From the NCBI GenBank assembly GCA_025930955.1, contig JAICNY010000007.1, forward strand, positions 1-33,343: a stretch of DNA of 33,343 bases, in the 5' to 3' direction. Position 1 is the stretch's first letter; every line of letters begins with the position of its first letter. The notes under the pieces were generated by a model that saw nothing but the letters and a program-made list of their open reading frames with translations, was not told the DNA's origin and did not search any database. The DNA is from Thermoleophilia bacterium (GTDB taxonomy: Bacteria; Actinomycetota; Thermoleophilia; Gaiellales; Gaiellaceae). Made by a program: the position numbers and the translations under genes. Below, piece after piece: positions 16,349 through 25,519 of this stretch.

Positions 16349-17830
16349 ATGGGTCACACCCTGCGGAACCGCCTGGCGGCGGGAGGGCTCGCCGTCCTGC
16401 TCGTGGCCGGTGCGGTCGCCGGGGCGGTCGTCGCGCTCCGCGCCGGCTCCACGACGGTCGAGCGCTTCGCGCTCGGGACGGTGGCGGTGCAGGTGACGCC
16501 GTCGCGGCAGGGGGAGGTGGATGCCTACGCGCCGCTCGTCGACTGGGGCGCGCGCGTGCGTCCGTACCGCGCGCCGCTCGACGTCCGGCTCGAGTTCAGG
16601 GCGCTCGACCGCGACGCGGCGCTCGCCTCCCTCCGCTCCGGAGACGCGGCCGCGGAGAACGTCCGGACGGTGCAGCGCGACCTCGACGGCGTCGTCCGCG
16701 ACGCCCTCGCCCACGCGGCGATCGTCGGCGGGCTCGGGTCGCTCGCGGGCGGGATCCTCGCCGGCGCAGTCGTCGCGGCCGTCTCGCGCCGGCGCCGCTG
16801 GCTCGCGCACGGGGCCTTCGCGGGCGCCTTCTTCGCGCTCGCAGCGATCTCGGCCGCAGCGCTCGACCTCCGCCACGCCGACCCGGCCGCCTTCCGCGAG
16901 CCGACGTTCTACGGTCGCGGGGACGAGCTGCCGCAGCTCCTCGCCTTCTCCGAGCAACTCCTCACGGCGAGCGAGCGCTACACGGAGTCGTACGACACGG
17001 CGCTCCGGTCGCTCGCGAACGTGCTCGCGGTCGGCAGCGGCGGGCTCGCCGACGGCCGGGGGCGCACGACCGCGATCGTCGCCTCCGACCTGCACACGAA
17101 CGGGCTCGTCCTCCCCGCCCTACGGGATTTCGCGCGAGACCGCACGCTCTTCTTCGTCGGCGACTACACGCAGCTCGGCACGCGCTTCGAGAACGGGATG
17201 GCCCTCGGCGTGTCGGCGGCGGGCGGACGGGTCGTGGCCGTGTCCGGCAACCACGACTCGGCCGCGTTCATGCGCTCGCTCGCCGAGCACGGGACGCTCG
17301 TGCTGACCCGCGACGGGCGGCTCGCCGCGGACGGCTCGACCGACGGCGAGCCGGTGGTCGAGGTGGACGGCCTACCGGTCGCGGGCTGGGACGACGCGCT
17401 CGAGAGCAGCGGGGCGCTCGCCGAGCACCGGCTCGACCTCGATCCGGCGCTCCTCCTCGACCAGGAGGAGCTCTTCGTCTCCTGGTTCGAGAGCCTCGAG
17501 CCGCGGCCCTCGATCGTGCTCGTCCACCGGCATGCGCTCGCGCACGCGCTCCTCGAGCACGTGGCCGCCGAGGAGGACGCACCGGCGCTCGTCATCCTCG
17601 CCGGCCACGACCACGAGCAGCACTTCCACCAGGAGGGGCCGCACGTCCTCGTGGACGGAGGCACCGTCGGGGCGGGCGGCCCGTTCGAGGTCGGCGAGCG
17701 GCCGGCCGGGTTCGCGCAGCTCCATCTCGGCCCGACAGGGCGGCTCGAGGCGCTCGACCTGATCGAGGTCGAGCCGCTCTCCGGCGAGGCGAGCGCGCGC
17801 CGCGTGGCGCTCGACCCCGCGGCTCGGTAG
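16349..17830 (+). CDS. Membrane-anchored calcineurin-like metallophosphoesterase
   Basis: TM segments at N-terminus, then ASDLHTN, VGDYTQLG, SGNHD, VLVHRHA, AGHDHEQ motifs. Confidence 0.87.
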   Translation: MGHTLRNRLAAGGLAVLLVAGAVAGAVVALRAGSTTVERFALGTVAVQVTPSRQGEVDAYAPLVDWGARVRPYRAPLDVRLEFRALDRDAALASLRSGDAAAENVRTVQRDLDGVVRDALAHAAIVGGLGSLAGGILAGAVVAAVSRRRRWLAHGAFAGAFFALAAISAAALDLRHADPAAFREPTFYGRGDELPQLLAFSEQLLTASERYTESYDTALRSLANVLAVGSGGLADGRGRTTAIVASDLHTNGLVLPALRDFARDRTLFFVGDYTQLGTRFENGMALGVSAAGGRVVAVSGNHDSAAFMRSLAEHGTLVLTRDGRLAADGSTDGEPVVEVDGLPVAGWDDALESSGALAEHRLDLDPALLLDQEELFVSWFESLEPRPSIVLVHRHALAHALLEHVAAEEDAPALVILAGHDHEQHFHQEGPHVLVDGGTVGAGGPFEVGERPAGFAQLHLGPTGRLEALDLIEVEPLSGEASARRVALDPAAR

Positions 17831-17919
17831 TTCCCCGCGCGCCGGTCCGCGGCCGTACCGATGCCCGCGGGCCGCGCCGGACGGAGACTTCGGGCGGAAC
17901 CGACGGAAGGGAGGCGGCC

Positions 17920-19467
17920 ATGCCCACGCTGCTCGCACGAAAGCCCGCCGCGCCTCCGTCCCCGACGCCCCCGGCGCCGGAGCCGCCGCTGCCGCCGCCC
18001 CGCCCCTGGGACGACCCGCGCGCCCGTGCGCTCGCCACGGTCGTCGCCGCTGCGAGCCTCGGCGGCCTCGCCGCGCTGGTCTTCCCCCGCGGGCCCGTGA
18101 CGACGGCCTCGGCGCTGACGCTCCTCGCGCTCGGCCTCGCCATCGGCCTCGCCGCCGGTGCGCTCCTGCGCTCCCGCTGGGCCATGCTGCTCGCGGCCCT
18201 CGGCTTCGCGGCGGCCTTCGAGCTGCGCTGGATCCCGCTCGAGAGCCCGGTGCTCGACCCGCCGCGCTTCGACACGGCGTACGGGATCCTGGCTGCGCTC
18301 CTCGGCCGCGGGTTCTTCTTCCTCGTCGCGATCGTCCCGATGCTCGTCGGCGTCGCGCTCGGGGCCGCGTACGCGCGCGGCCGACCCGAGCGGGTCTCGG
18401 CGTGGCGCTGGGCCCGCCGCGTGTTGACGGCGGCGGCTACGCTGGGCGTCGCGGCGCTCGCCGTCGCGCTCGCGCTCCCCGCGAGCACGCCGCCGGTCCC
18501 CGGCGGGCTCGCGGCGCTCGAGCAGATCGAGCTCGGCGGCGAGGAGCAGTGGATCTCCGTCCGCGGTGCGAGCCCGGACAACCCCGTCCTCCTCTACCTG
18601 AGCGGCGGCCCCGGCCAGACCGACATGCCGCAGGTGCGGGCGTGGTGGCGCGATTTCGAGGAGGACTTCACGATCGTGAACTGGGACGAGCTCGGCGTCG
18701 GGAAGTCGTACCCCGCGCTCGGGCCGGGCGAGGAGGTCACGCTCGACCGGATCGTCTCCGACGCGATCGAGCTCGCCGAGAAGATGCGCGACCGGTTCGG
18801 TCAGGACAAGATCTACCTCGTCGGCGAGTCCTGGGGCAGCTTCCTCGGCGTCCTCGTCGCGCGCGAGCGGCCCGATCTCTTCCACGCGTACGTCGGGAGC
18901 GGCCAGATGGTGGACATCCTCGAGACGGACACGCGGCTCTACGAGGACATGCTCGCGTACGCCGAGCGGACGGGCGACGAGGCGGCCGCCGAGCGCATGC
19001 GCGGCTACGGGCCGCCGCCCTACGACGACCCGTTCGCGAACGCGTACGTCATGACGTACTACGAGGAGCTCGCCGGCGAGTACGACTTCCTGCCGTACCT
19101 CGAGGAGCGTGCCGCCGAGGTGAACCCCGGGCCGTGGGGCATCTTCGGGAGCGAGTACACGCTCGTCGAGAAGGTGAACGTGCTCCGCGGGCTCGTCGAC
19201 TACTTCACGGTCGTCTACCCGCAGGCGCAGGGGATCGACCTGCGCGAGGAGGCGAGCCGGCTCGAGGTGCCCGTGTACCTCGTCCAGGGACGGCACGAGC
19301 TCGACGCGCGGACGGATCTCGCCCGGTCGTGGTTCGCGGGCCTCGAGGCGCCGCGGAAGCGGTTCGAGTGGTTCGAGAACGCGGGCCACGCAACGGCGTT
19401 CGAGGAGTTCCGCCGCTTCCACGACCTCATGACGGAGACGGTGCTCGCGGAGACGTACCGGCGCTAG
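17920..19467 (+). CDS. Membrane-tethered alpha/beta hydrolase (prolyl aminopeptidase/S33-like)
   Basis: Multi-TM N-terminus, then LYLSGGPGQTDMPQ, NWDELGVGKSYP, LVGESWGSFLG nucleophile elbow, NAGHATAFEEF catalytic His; internal ATG 17920 with GGAAGGGAGG RBS. Confidence 0.87.
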   Translation: MPTLLARKPAAPPSPTPPAPEPPLPPPRPWDDPRARALATVVAAASLGGLAALVFPRGPVTTASALTLLALGLAIGLAAGALLRSRWAMLLAALGFAAAFELRWIPLESPVLDPPRFDTAYGILAALLGRGFFFLVAIVPMLVGVALGAAYARGRPERVSAWRWARRVLTAAATLGVAALAVALALPASTPPVPGGLAALEQIELGGEEQWISVRGASPDNPVLLYLSGGPGQTDMPQVRAWWRDFEEDFTIVNWDELGVGKSYPALGPGEEVTLDRIVSDAIELAEKMRDRFGQDKIYLVGESWGSFLGVLVARERPDLFHAYVGSGQMVDILETDTRLYEDMLAYAERTGDEAAAERMRGYGPPPYDDPFANAYVMTYYEELAGEYDFLPYLEERAAEVNPGPWGIFGSEYTLVEKVNVLRGLVDYFTVVYPQAQGIDLREEASRLEVPVYLVQGRHELDARTDLARSWFAGLEAPRKRFEWFENAGHATAFEEFRRFHDLMTETVLAETYRR

Positions 19468-19573
19468 AAATCGGCCGGCCTCGACGGCCTGACCATTGCT
19501 TAAGTACTTGACCGCAGCCGGTTTCCGTGCGACCAACGATGCCGCGGCGCCGGGCCCGTGCGAGCCTCGCTGC

Positions 19574-20536
19574 ATGGGACCTGTGCTGGATCGGGCGGCA
19601 CGGGGGGCGGCGGCCGTCGCGTGGCAGGTCGTGCTCGTCACGGTCGCGGCGCTCGTCTACTTCGGCGTGCGGGGCCACACGGAAGGCAGCGCTCCGGAGG
19701 CGTTCGGGAACGCGCACACCGTCGAGCGGATCGAGGAGGCGCTCGGGATCACGTGGGGCCACGCCTTCCAGGCCGCCGTGATCGGGAGCGAGACGCTCGT
19801 GACCGCCGCGAACTGGGTGTACGTGTACGGCCACTGGCCGGTCATCGCGGCGGCGGCGGTCCTCCTCTACGCGTTCCGGCGCGAGCGCTACGTCCTCCTG
19901 CGCAACGCGATGTTCATCTCCGGGCTCTGCGGCTTCGCGTTCTTCGCGTTCTTCCCGGTCGCGCCGCCCCGGCTCGTCGACCCGTCCCTCGTGGACACCG
20001 TGACGCTCTACTCGGAGGGGTACCGCACGCTCCAGCCGCCCTCGCTCACGAACCAGTTCGCGGCGATGCCGAGCCTGCACGCGGGATGGAACCTCCTCGT
20101 CGGGATCGTCGTCTTCGGCGCGACGGCCAACCTCCTCCTGCGGGCGCTCGCCGTGGCGATGCCGGCCGCGATGCTGTTCGCGGTGGTCGCCACCGCGAAC
20201 CACTACGTGCTCGACGTCGTCGTCGGAGTCCTGCTCGTCCTGGCCGGCCTCGCCGTCGCGGTTCGCATGCAGCCACGTACACTGAGGGGTGGTGAGCCCG
20301 AGGCCCCCACGGAGGGAAGCCTCGGCCGTCCGACCCTTCGTCGTAGCCCATCGCTCGGGCAACTCGCTCGCGAAGGCCCGAGCGGCCGAGCGCGTCGGCG
20401 TGCCGGCGCTCGAGGCGGACGTGCACCTGTACCGCGGGCGGCTCGAGCTCCGTCACCTCAAGACCGCAGGCCCTCTGCTCCTCTGGGACCGGTGGAGGCT
20501 CGCGAACCCGTTCTCCCGGCGTCTCGTCCTCGCTGA
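19574..20536 (+). CDS. PAP2-superfamily membrane phosphatase (AUR1/inositol-phosphoryltransferase-like); 3' end uncertain
   Basis: MPSLHAGWNLLVGIV and NHYVLDVVVGVLL motifs; last ~80 codons overlap the GDPD gene and look like out-of-frame sequence. Confidence 0.8.
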   Translation: MGPVLDRAARGAAAVAWQVVLVTVAALVYFGVRGHTEGSAPEAFGNAHTVERIEEALGITWGHAFQAAVIGSETLVTAANWVYVYGHWPVIAAAAVLLYAFRRERYVLLRNAMFISGLCGFAFFAFFPVAPPRLVDPSLVDTVTLYSEGYRTLQPPSLTNQFAAMPSLHAGWNLLVGIVVFGATANLLLRALAVAMPAAMLFAVVATANHYVLDVVVGVLLVLAGLAVAVRMQPRTLRGGEPEAPTEGSLGRPTLRRSPSLGQLAREGPSGRARRRAGARGGRAPVPRAARAPSPQDRRPSAPLGPVEAREPVLPASRPR

Positions 20537-20984
20537 GCTCCTTCCCGTCGTCGGGCGCGAGACCGAGCTCGTCCTCGACCTGAAGGGGTGGAGCACCCGG
20601 CTGAGCGAGCGGGTCGCGGCGGCGCTCGAGCCGCGCGTGGCCGCGGGCGGCGCGACGACCGTCTGCTCGCGGAGCTGGCGGCTGCTCGAGCCCTTCCGCG
20701 CCGCACGCGGGATCCGCGTCGTCCACTCGGTCGGCAGCGAGCGCCAGCTCGCCCGCCTCCGCCGGCGGTTCGCCGGGAACGCGCTCGACGGCGTCTCGAT
20801 CCACGAGCGACTGCTCGACGCGGGCACGGTCCGCGAGCTCCAGGCGATCAGCCGGACGGTCCTCGCCTGGCCGGTGAACACCGCGGCCCGGGCGCGAGAG
20901 CTCACGGCGCTCGGCGTCACGGGCCTGATCAGCGACCGGCCGGGCGAGCTCCACGCGGCGCTCGCGGCCGCGAAGGTGCGCTGA
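20289..20984 (+). CDS. Glycerophosphodiester phosphodiesterase-like protein
   Basis: FVVAHRSGNSLAKARAAERVGVPALEADVHLYRGRLELRH..., C-terminal VLAWPVNTAARARELTALGVTGLISDRPGEL typical of GDPD. Confidence 0.82.
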   Translation: MVSPRPPRREASAVRPFVVAHRSGNSLAKARAAERVGVPALEADVHLYRGRLELRHLKTAGPLLLWDRWRLANPFSRRLVLAELLPVVGRETELVLDLKGWSTRLSERVAAALEPRVAAGGATTVCSRSWRLLEPFRAARGIRVVHSVGSERQLARLRRRFAGNALDGVSIHERLLDAGTVRELQAISRTVLAWPVNTAARARELTALGVTGLISDRPGELHAALAAAKVR

Positions 20985-20988
20985 GCCC

Positions 20989-21921
20989 TTGCCCTCGCTC
21001 GAGACGCTCGCGGCCACCTTCGCGGGCCTCGACGGCAGGCTCGTCGCCGTCGCGCTCGTGTTCCACCTCGCGAACTTCGGCTTCCGGTCGCTCGCCTGGC
21101 GCAACGTCCTACGCGCCGCCTATCCGGACCGGGCCGTTCCGGTGCTCTCGATCGCCGGCGCGTACGCTGCCGGCGTCGCGGTGAACGCGTTCACTCCCGC
21201 GCGCGGCGGCGACGTGCTGAAGATCGCGCTCGTCCGGGCGCGCATCCGCGGCTCGTCCGTCCCGACGATCGCCTCGTCGATGGGCGTCGTCACGCTCTTC
21301 GACCTCGTCGTCGGGGCGAGCGCGATCGCGGCGCTCGCGGCGATCGGCGTCCTTCCGGCGCCGCCCGGACTGCCCGAGCTCCCGACGGCGCCCGCGCTCG
21401 TCACGGAGCATCTCGCGGTCGCGCTGCCGGTCGCCGTCGCGCTCGCCGCGGTCGCCGCGCTCCTCGCGCGCCGGTTCCGAGGCCGCCTCGCGGCGGCGTG
21501 GGGCGGCGTGAAGGCGGGGGCGTCGATCCTCGGGACGCCGCGCCGCTACCTCACGGAGGTCGCGCCGCTCCAGCTCTCCGCCTGGGTTTGCCGCGTCGGC
21601 GCGGTGTTCTTCCTGCTCGCGGCCTTCGGGCTGCCGGCGACGCTGCCGGTCGCGCTCATCGTCGTCATGGCGGGAGGGCTCTCGACAATCGTCCCGACCC
21701 CCGGCGGGATCGGGACGCAGCAGGTGCTGCTCGCGTACCTCCTGCACGCCACAGCGTCGACCGCGGCGGTCGTGTCGTTCTCGCTCGGGATGCAGGCGGC
21801 CGTGACGACGCTGAACGCGTTCCTCGGCGCCGCGGCGCTCATGCTCATGTTCCGGACGCTCCGCCCGGCGAGCGCCGTGCGTGCGCACCTCCAGGCGGCG
21901 AGGCGCGAGGCGCGCGGCTAG
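20989..21921 (+). CDS. Lysylphosphatidylglycerol synthase TM-region / flippase-like membrane protein (UPF0104)
   Basis: FRSLAWRNVLRAAYP, NAFTPARGGDVLKIALVRARI, LSTIVPTPGGIGTQQVLLAYLL motifs. Confidence 0.85.
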   Translation: MPSLETLAATFAGLDGRLVAVALVFHLANFGFRSLAWRNVLRAAYPDRAVPVLSIAGAYAAGVAVNAFTPARGGDVLKIALVRARIRGSSVPTIASSMGVVTLFDLVVGASAIAALAAIGVLPAPPGLPELPTAPALVTEHLAVALPVAVALAAVAALLARRFRGRLAAAWGGVKAGASILGTPRRYLTEVAPLQLSAWVCRVGAVFFLLAAFGLPATLPVALIVVMAGGLSTIVPTPGGIGTQQVLLAYLLHATASTAAVVSFSLGMQAAVTTLNAFLGAAALMLMFRTLRPASAVRAHLQAARREARG

Positions 21922-21943
21922 CCGTCTACACTCGTCCCAGGAA

Positions 21944-22261
21944 ATGGTCACGCGCGTCACGACCTTCGAAGGCAAGCCCGAGCAGATCGAGGAAGGCGTC
22001 CGGCTCTTCACCGAGACCACCCTCCCGTGGCTCCGGGACGCGACCGGCTTCCGCGGCTGGCTCGCGCTCCACGACCGCGAGCACGACCGCGCGATCGGCA
22101 TCACGTTCTGGACGGACGAGGAGGCCGCGGACGCCGGCAACGAGAAGGGCGGCCCCTTCCGCGACGAGATCTCGGAGAACGTGGGGACGCGGATGACGAG
22201 CTTCGAGCTCTACGAGGTCATCTACACCGACGGGATGACGTTCTCCGCCTCGGCGGGCTGA
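21944..22261 (+). CDS. Small dimeric alpha/beta-barrel (ABM-like) protein
   Basis: MVTRVTTFEGKPEQIEEGVRLFTETTLPWLRDATGFRGWLALHDREHDRAIGITFWTDEEAA...; AGGA RBS. Confidence 0.75.
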   Translation: MVTRVTTFEGKPEQIEEGVRLFTETTLPWLRDATGFRGWLALHDREHDRAIGITFWTDEEAADAGNEKGGPFRDEISENVGTRMTSFELYEVIYTDGMTFSASAG

Positions 22262-23466
22262 GCCCGGGCCTCGAGCCGGTCGAGCGGTGACGGCTCGCCG
22301 CGGGCCCTGCGGCGGGCGGCGGCGAGCTCCTCGAGCGCGATCACCGCGACGAGGACGCCGACGACGAGCGCGGAGAGGACGAGCGCCGGCGCCACGAGAC
22401 CGAGCGGCGCGAGCGCGACGCACGCGAGCGCGCCGCCCAGCCGCTTCCACGAGAGCGACCGGGCCATGCGGAGCCGGAAGAGCACGTGCGCGAGCAGGTA
22501 GAGCGCCGGCCCGGCGACGACGACCGCCACCTCCCGGCCGGGCAGCACGTCGAGCGGATGGGCGATGACGAGCTCGTCGCCGACGGCGGCCACGATGATC
22601 CCGGCCACCATCACGACGTGGAGGTACGTGTAGCCGTCGCGCGCGAGCCGCGTCCTCTCGTCCACGGGCGCCTGCGCGAGCCGCCGCTCCGCGATGCGCG
22701 CGACGTACGTGAAGTAGAGCCACCACATCGCGGCCGTCGCGAGGAACGCGAATGCGAACGCGGCGACCCGGGGCGTGTCGATCTCGAGCCCCGCGGCCGT
22801 CGCCCCCGTGATCACGATCGTCTCGCCGAGCGCGATGATCATGAAGAGCTGGAACCGCTCGGCGAAGTGGGTCGTCTCGACGTTCCAGGTCGAGTGCGGC
22901 AGCCGCGGACGGCCCGGGAGCCAGTAGACCGTGAACGGCCCGGCGACCTCGATCGCGATCCCTGCGAGCCAGAGCGCCGTGCGCTCGGAGCCGTCGGCGA
23001 GGCCGCCCGCCAGCCAGAACGCTCCCGCCACGACGAACCAGACGAGGATCCGCGCCGCGCGTGCGCGCTCGAGGCTGCCCGGGTCGCCGGCGACGAAGGC
23101 GAGGAACGTGTGCCGCCCCACCTGGATCGCCACGTACGACGCGGCGAAGAGGAGCCCGCGCTCGCCGAACGCCTCCGGGATCGCGACCGCCATGAAGAGG
23201 CTCGCGAGCATCACGCCGATGAGGAGGAGACGTACGGCCGGCGAGTCCGGGTCGAGCTCGTTCGTGACCCAGGTCGTGTAGTTCCAGGCCCACCACACGA
23301 CGAAGAGGACGATCGCCGCCTGGCCCATCCCCTGGAAGGTCAGGTTGTCGAGCAGCAGATGCGAGACCTGCGTGATCGCGAAGACGAAGACGAGGTCGTA
23401 GAAGAGCTCGAGCGTCGTCGCCCGCTGCTCGTGCCCGTCCTCGCGCGACCGCGCGAACCTGCCCAT
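22222..23466 (-). CDS. ltrA: Low temperature requirement protein A (LtrA) family membrane protein
   Basis: ATTLELFYDLVFVFAITQVSHLLL...HFAERFQLFMIIALGETIVITGA hallmark motifs. Confidence 0.93.
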   Translation of the reverse strand: MGRFARSREDGHEQRATTLELFYDLVFVFAITQVSHLLLDNLTFQGMGQAAIVLFVVWWAWNYTTWVTNELDPDSPAVRLLLIGVMLASLFMAVAIPEAFGERGLLFAASYVAIQVGRHTFLAFVAGDPGSLERARAARILVWFVVAGAFWLAGGLADGSERTALWLAGIAIEVAGPFTVYWLPGRPRLPHSTWNVETTHFAERFQLFMIIALGETIVITGATAAGLEIDTPRVAAFAFAFLATAAMWWLYFTYVARIAERRLAQAPVDERTRLARDGYTYLHVVMVAGIIVAAVGDELVIAHPLDVLPGREVAVVVAGPALYLLAHVLFRLRMARSLSWKRLGGALACVALAPLGLVAPALVLSALVVGVLVAVIALEELAAARRRARGEPSPLDRLEARAQPAEAENVIPSV

Positions 23467-23487
23467 CCGCGAAACGGTAGAGCAACG

Positions 23488-23518
23488 CGAGAGGGGCGCC
23501 GCTCGGGCGCCCCTCTCG
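23488..23518 (-). terminator. Hairpin terminator downstream of LVIVD gene
   Basis: Perfect 13-bp stem CGAGAGGGGCGCC-GCTCG-GGCGCCCCTCTCG. Confidence 0.75.
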
Positions 23519-23544
23519 GTCGTTCTCGATTCGGCCCGGCCGTG

Positions 23545-25332
23545 CTAGTACGTCGCGGCCAGGTCGAGCAGCGCTCCGCGAAGCGCGTCGTACCGCTCAC
23601 CCTCGAGCTTGTCGGCGGCGGCCGTCAGCTGGCCCTTCGCCTTCTTGCCCTGCGTGGCCTCCTCGGCCATCGCGAGGTGCTTCTCCACCTCGTCGAGCGT
23701 CGCGTCGCCGATCGCACCCGCCCGGATCAGCTGATCGAGGTGCGAGCGGACGACCGCGAAGCTCGGAGCCCAGACGATCTCGGACTGGAGCTGCGCGTTC
23801 AGCCTGTCGACCTGCGGCTCCGACGCGGCCTGGATCTCGTTCGCCGAGAGATCGTCGGTCGCCGTGTAGTCGAACACGTCGAACCCGCGCGACAGCTCGG
23901 TCGCGAACGTCGTCCCGTTGTAGAAGTACGTCGACCAGAAGCCGCCGAGGACGAGCGATGTCCCGCTGACAGGGCCGCGGTCGTAGTAGGCGATCTCCTT
24001 CGGGTTCGACGAGTCCGTGAAGTCCATCACGGAGTGGCCGCCCTGGTACCAGGCCTGGCTCAGGATGTCGCGGCCCGGCACGGGGATCAGGTTCCCGTTG
24101 TGGGCCACGCAGTTCTCCTGGCTCGTCTGGACCGCGGGCATCTTGTGGTAGCTGCGGAACTCCATCTTCCCGTCGACGATGTCGAAGATGGCGTTCGCGC
24201 CCCAGTTCAGCCTGTCGGTGTTGCGGCAGCGGGGGGTCGTCCCGCCGCCCCACTCGTCCGTGAAGACGACCTTCGTCCCGTCGTTGTTGAACGTGGCCGA
24301 GTGCCAGTAGGCGAAGTTCGGGTCGGAGACCGCGTCGACGCGGACCGGGTTCGCCGGGTCGCTGATGTCGATCAGGATCCCGTTGCCCTCACACGCGCCG
24401 GCCGCGAGCCCGATCTCCGGGAACGCGGTGATGTCGTGGCACGCATCCGTGATCGGCTGCGGGCTCCAGGGGATCCCCGACGGATGGAGCGTGGTCGGGA
24501 AGCTGTTCTGGAGGCCGTTGATCGCGCCCGTGTCCGGGTTCGCGAAGATCCGCGGCTGGTTCACGATCGCCGCGTTCTCGGGGGCGGCGAGCGGGACCTT
24601 GATCACGTCGATCGACCAGCGGCTCGCCTCGGGGACGGGCTGGCCGTTCTCGAAGCAGTTCGCCGGCCGGCCGGTGTGCGTCGCCGAGCGGACGCCCGAG
24701 GTGCCCGAGTTGTAGACGTAGATGTTCTCCGCGTCGTTCGGGTCGGTCACGAGCGTGTGCGTGTGCGAGCCGCGGCACGTCTGGACGGCCGCGACCTGCA
24801 CCGGGTTGGCGAGGTCGGAGATGTCGAAGATCCGGACGCCGCGGAACGCGGTGTCGGCCGTCTCCGCCTGCGTCCCGCAGTCCGTCCGCGACGGGTTCTC
24901 GTACGAGAGGAACAGGAGGTTCCCCCACACCGAGGGATCCCCCTGCCCGCCCGGACACACGACGCCGACCTCGAGGGTCGGGTTGCTCGGGTCGGAGATG
25001 TTCCACGCGTGCCAGCCGCGGAAGCCTCCGACGAACGCGGTGTCGTCCTGGATCGCGAGATCCGAGTTCAGGAAGCCGAAGCTTCCGGGGTTGCCCTCCA
25101 GGAAGAAGCCGGCGGGCCGGTCGCGGTGCGCCGTCAGGTCGACGCCGTGCGCGGCGACCTCGGCGTTCTGGAGGCCGGGGTCGAGCCCGACGCGCGGGTC
25201 GTCCGGGTTGGGAAGCTGCGCCGTCGCGGCGGCGGGGAGCGCCACCATGACGAGCGCGAGCGCCGCGAAGACCGCGATGCCCCTCGTGGTACGACGCCGG
25301 GTTGCCCACGCGCCGCGAGAACGCTCTGCCAT
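23545..25332 (-). CDS. Secreted LVIVD-repeat protein with C-terminal helical (FIMAH-like) domain
   Basis: Signal peptide, repeated xxDISDxxNPxxV units (WNISDPSNPTLEV, FDISDLANPVQVA, IDISDPANPVRVD), C-terminal LDQLIRAGAIGDATLDEVEKHLAMAEEA; ATG 25332 with AGGAGGGA RBS. Confidence 0.88.
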   Translation of the reverse strand: MAERSRGAWATRRRTTRGIAVFAALALVMVALPAAATAQLPNPDDPRVGLDPGLQNAEVAAHGVDLTAHRDRPAGFFLEGNPGSFGFLNSDLAIQDDTAFVGGFRGWHAWNISDPSNPTLEVGVVCPGGQGDPSVWGNLLFLSYENPSRTDCGTQAETADTAFRGVRIFDISDLANPVQVAAVQTCRGSHTHTLVTDPNDAENIYVYNSGTSGVRSATHTGRPANCFENGQPVPEASRWSIDVIKVPLAAPENAAIVNQPRIFANPDTGAINGLQNSFPTTLHPSGIPWSPQPITDACHDITAFPEIGLAAGACEGNGILIDISDPANPVRVDAVSDPNFAYWHSATFNNDGTKVVFTDEWGGGTTPRCRNTDRLNWGANAIFDIVDGKMEFRSYHKMPAVQTSQENCVAHNGNLIPVPGRDILSQAWYQGGHSVMDFTDSSNPKEIAYYDRGPVSGTSLVLGGFWSTYFYNGTTFATELSRGFDVFDYTATDDLSANEIQAASEPQVDRLNAQLQSEIVWAPSFAVVRSHLDQLIRAGAIGDATLDEVEKHLAMAEEATQGKKAKGQLTAAADKLEGERYDALRGALLDLAATY

Positions 25333-25415
25333 AAATCCCTCCTGTTCGTGTCCCCGTCGTCCCGCGTCGCGGTTCCGCACCCGGCGTACCCGGCCTCAAT
25401 CATCGCGGGAGCGGC

Positions 25416-25444
25416 ACAATAACCGCAGTTTCGTAGTACTGCAA
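25416..25444 (-). promoter_or_regulatory. Putative sigma70-type promoter for LVIVD gene
   Basis: On minus strand TTGCAG-N17-TATTGT in a locally AT-rich intergenic region. Confidence 0.5.
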
Positions 25445-25519
25445 GAGTTGACATAAGTGTCCGCTTTGCGGGGAAATCTTGGCTGCGCGGAGTCGGGCGG
25501 TTTCTGGCACGCTGCATAA

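Noticed and set aside
16309-17919. N-terminal 537 codons of the 1052-aa ORF
   Set aside because: Overlaps the well-supported metallophosphoesterase out of frame; the real hydrolase start is ATG 17920 with a good RBS.
22486-25422. 978-aa plus-strand ORF
   Set aside because: Antisense to ltrA and the LVIVD gene, both well supported by motifs, signal peptide and RBS; composition is shadow-frame-like.
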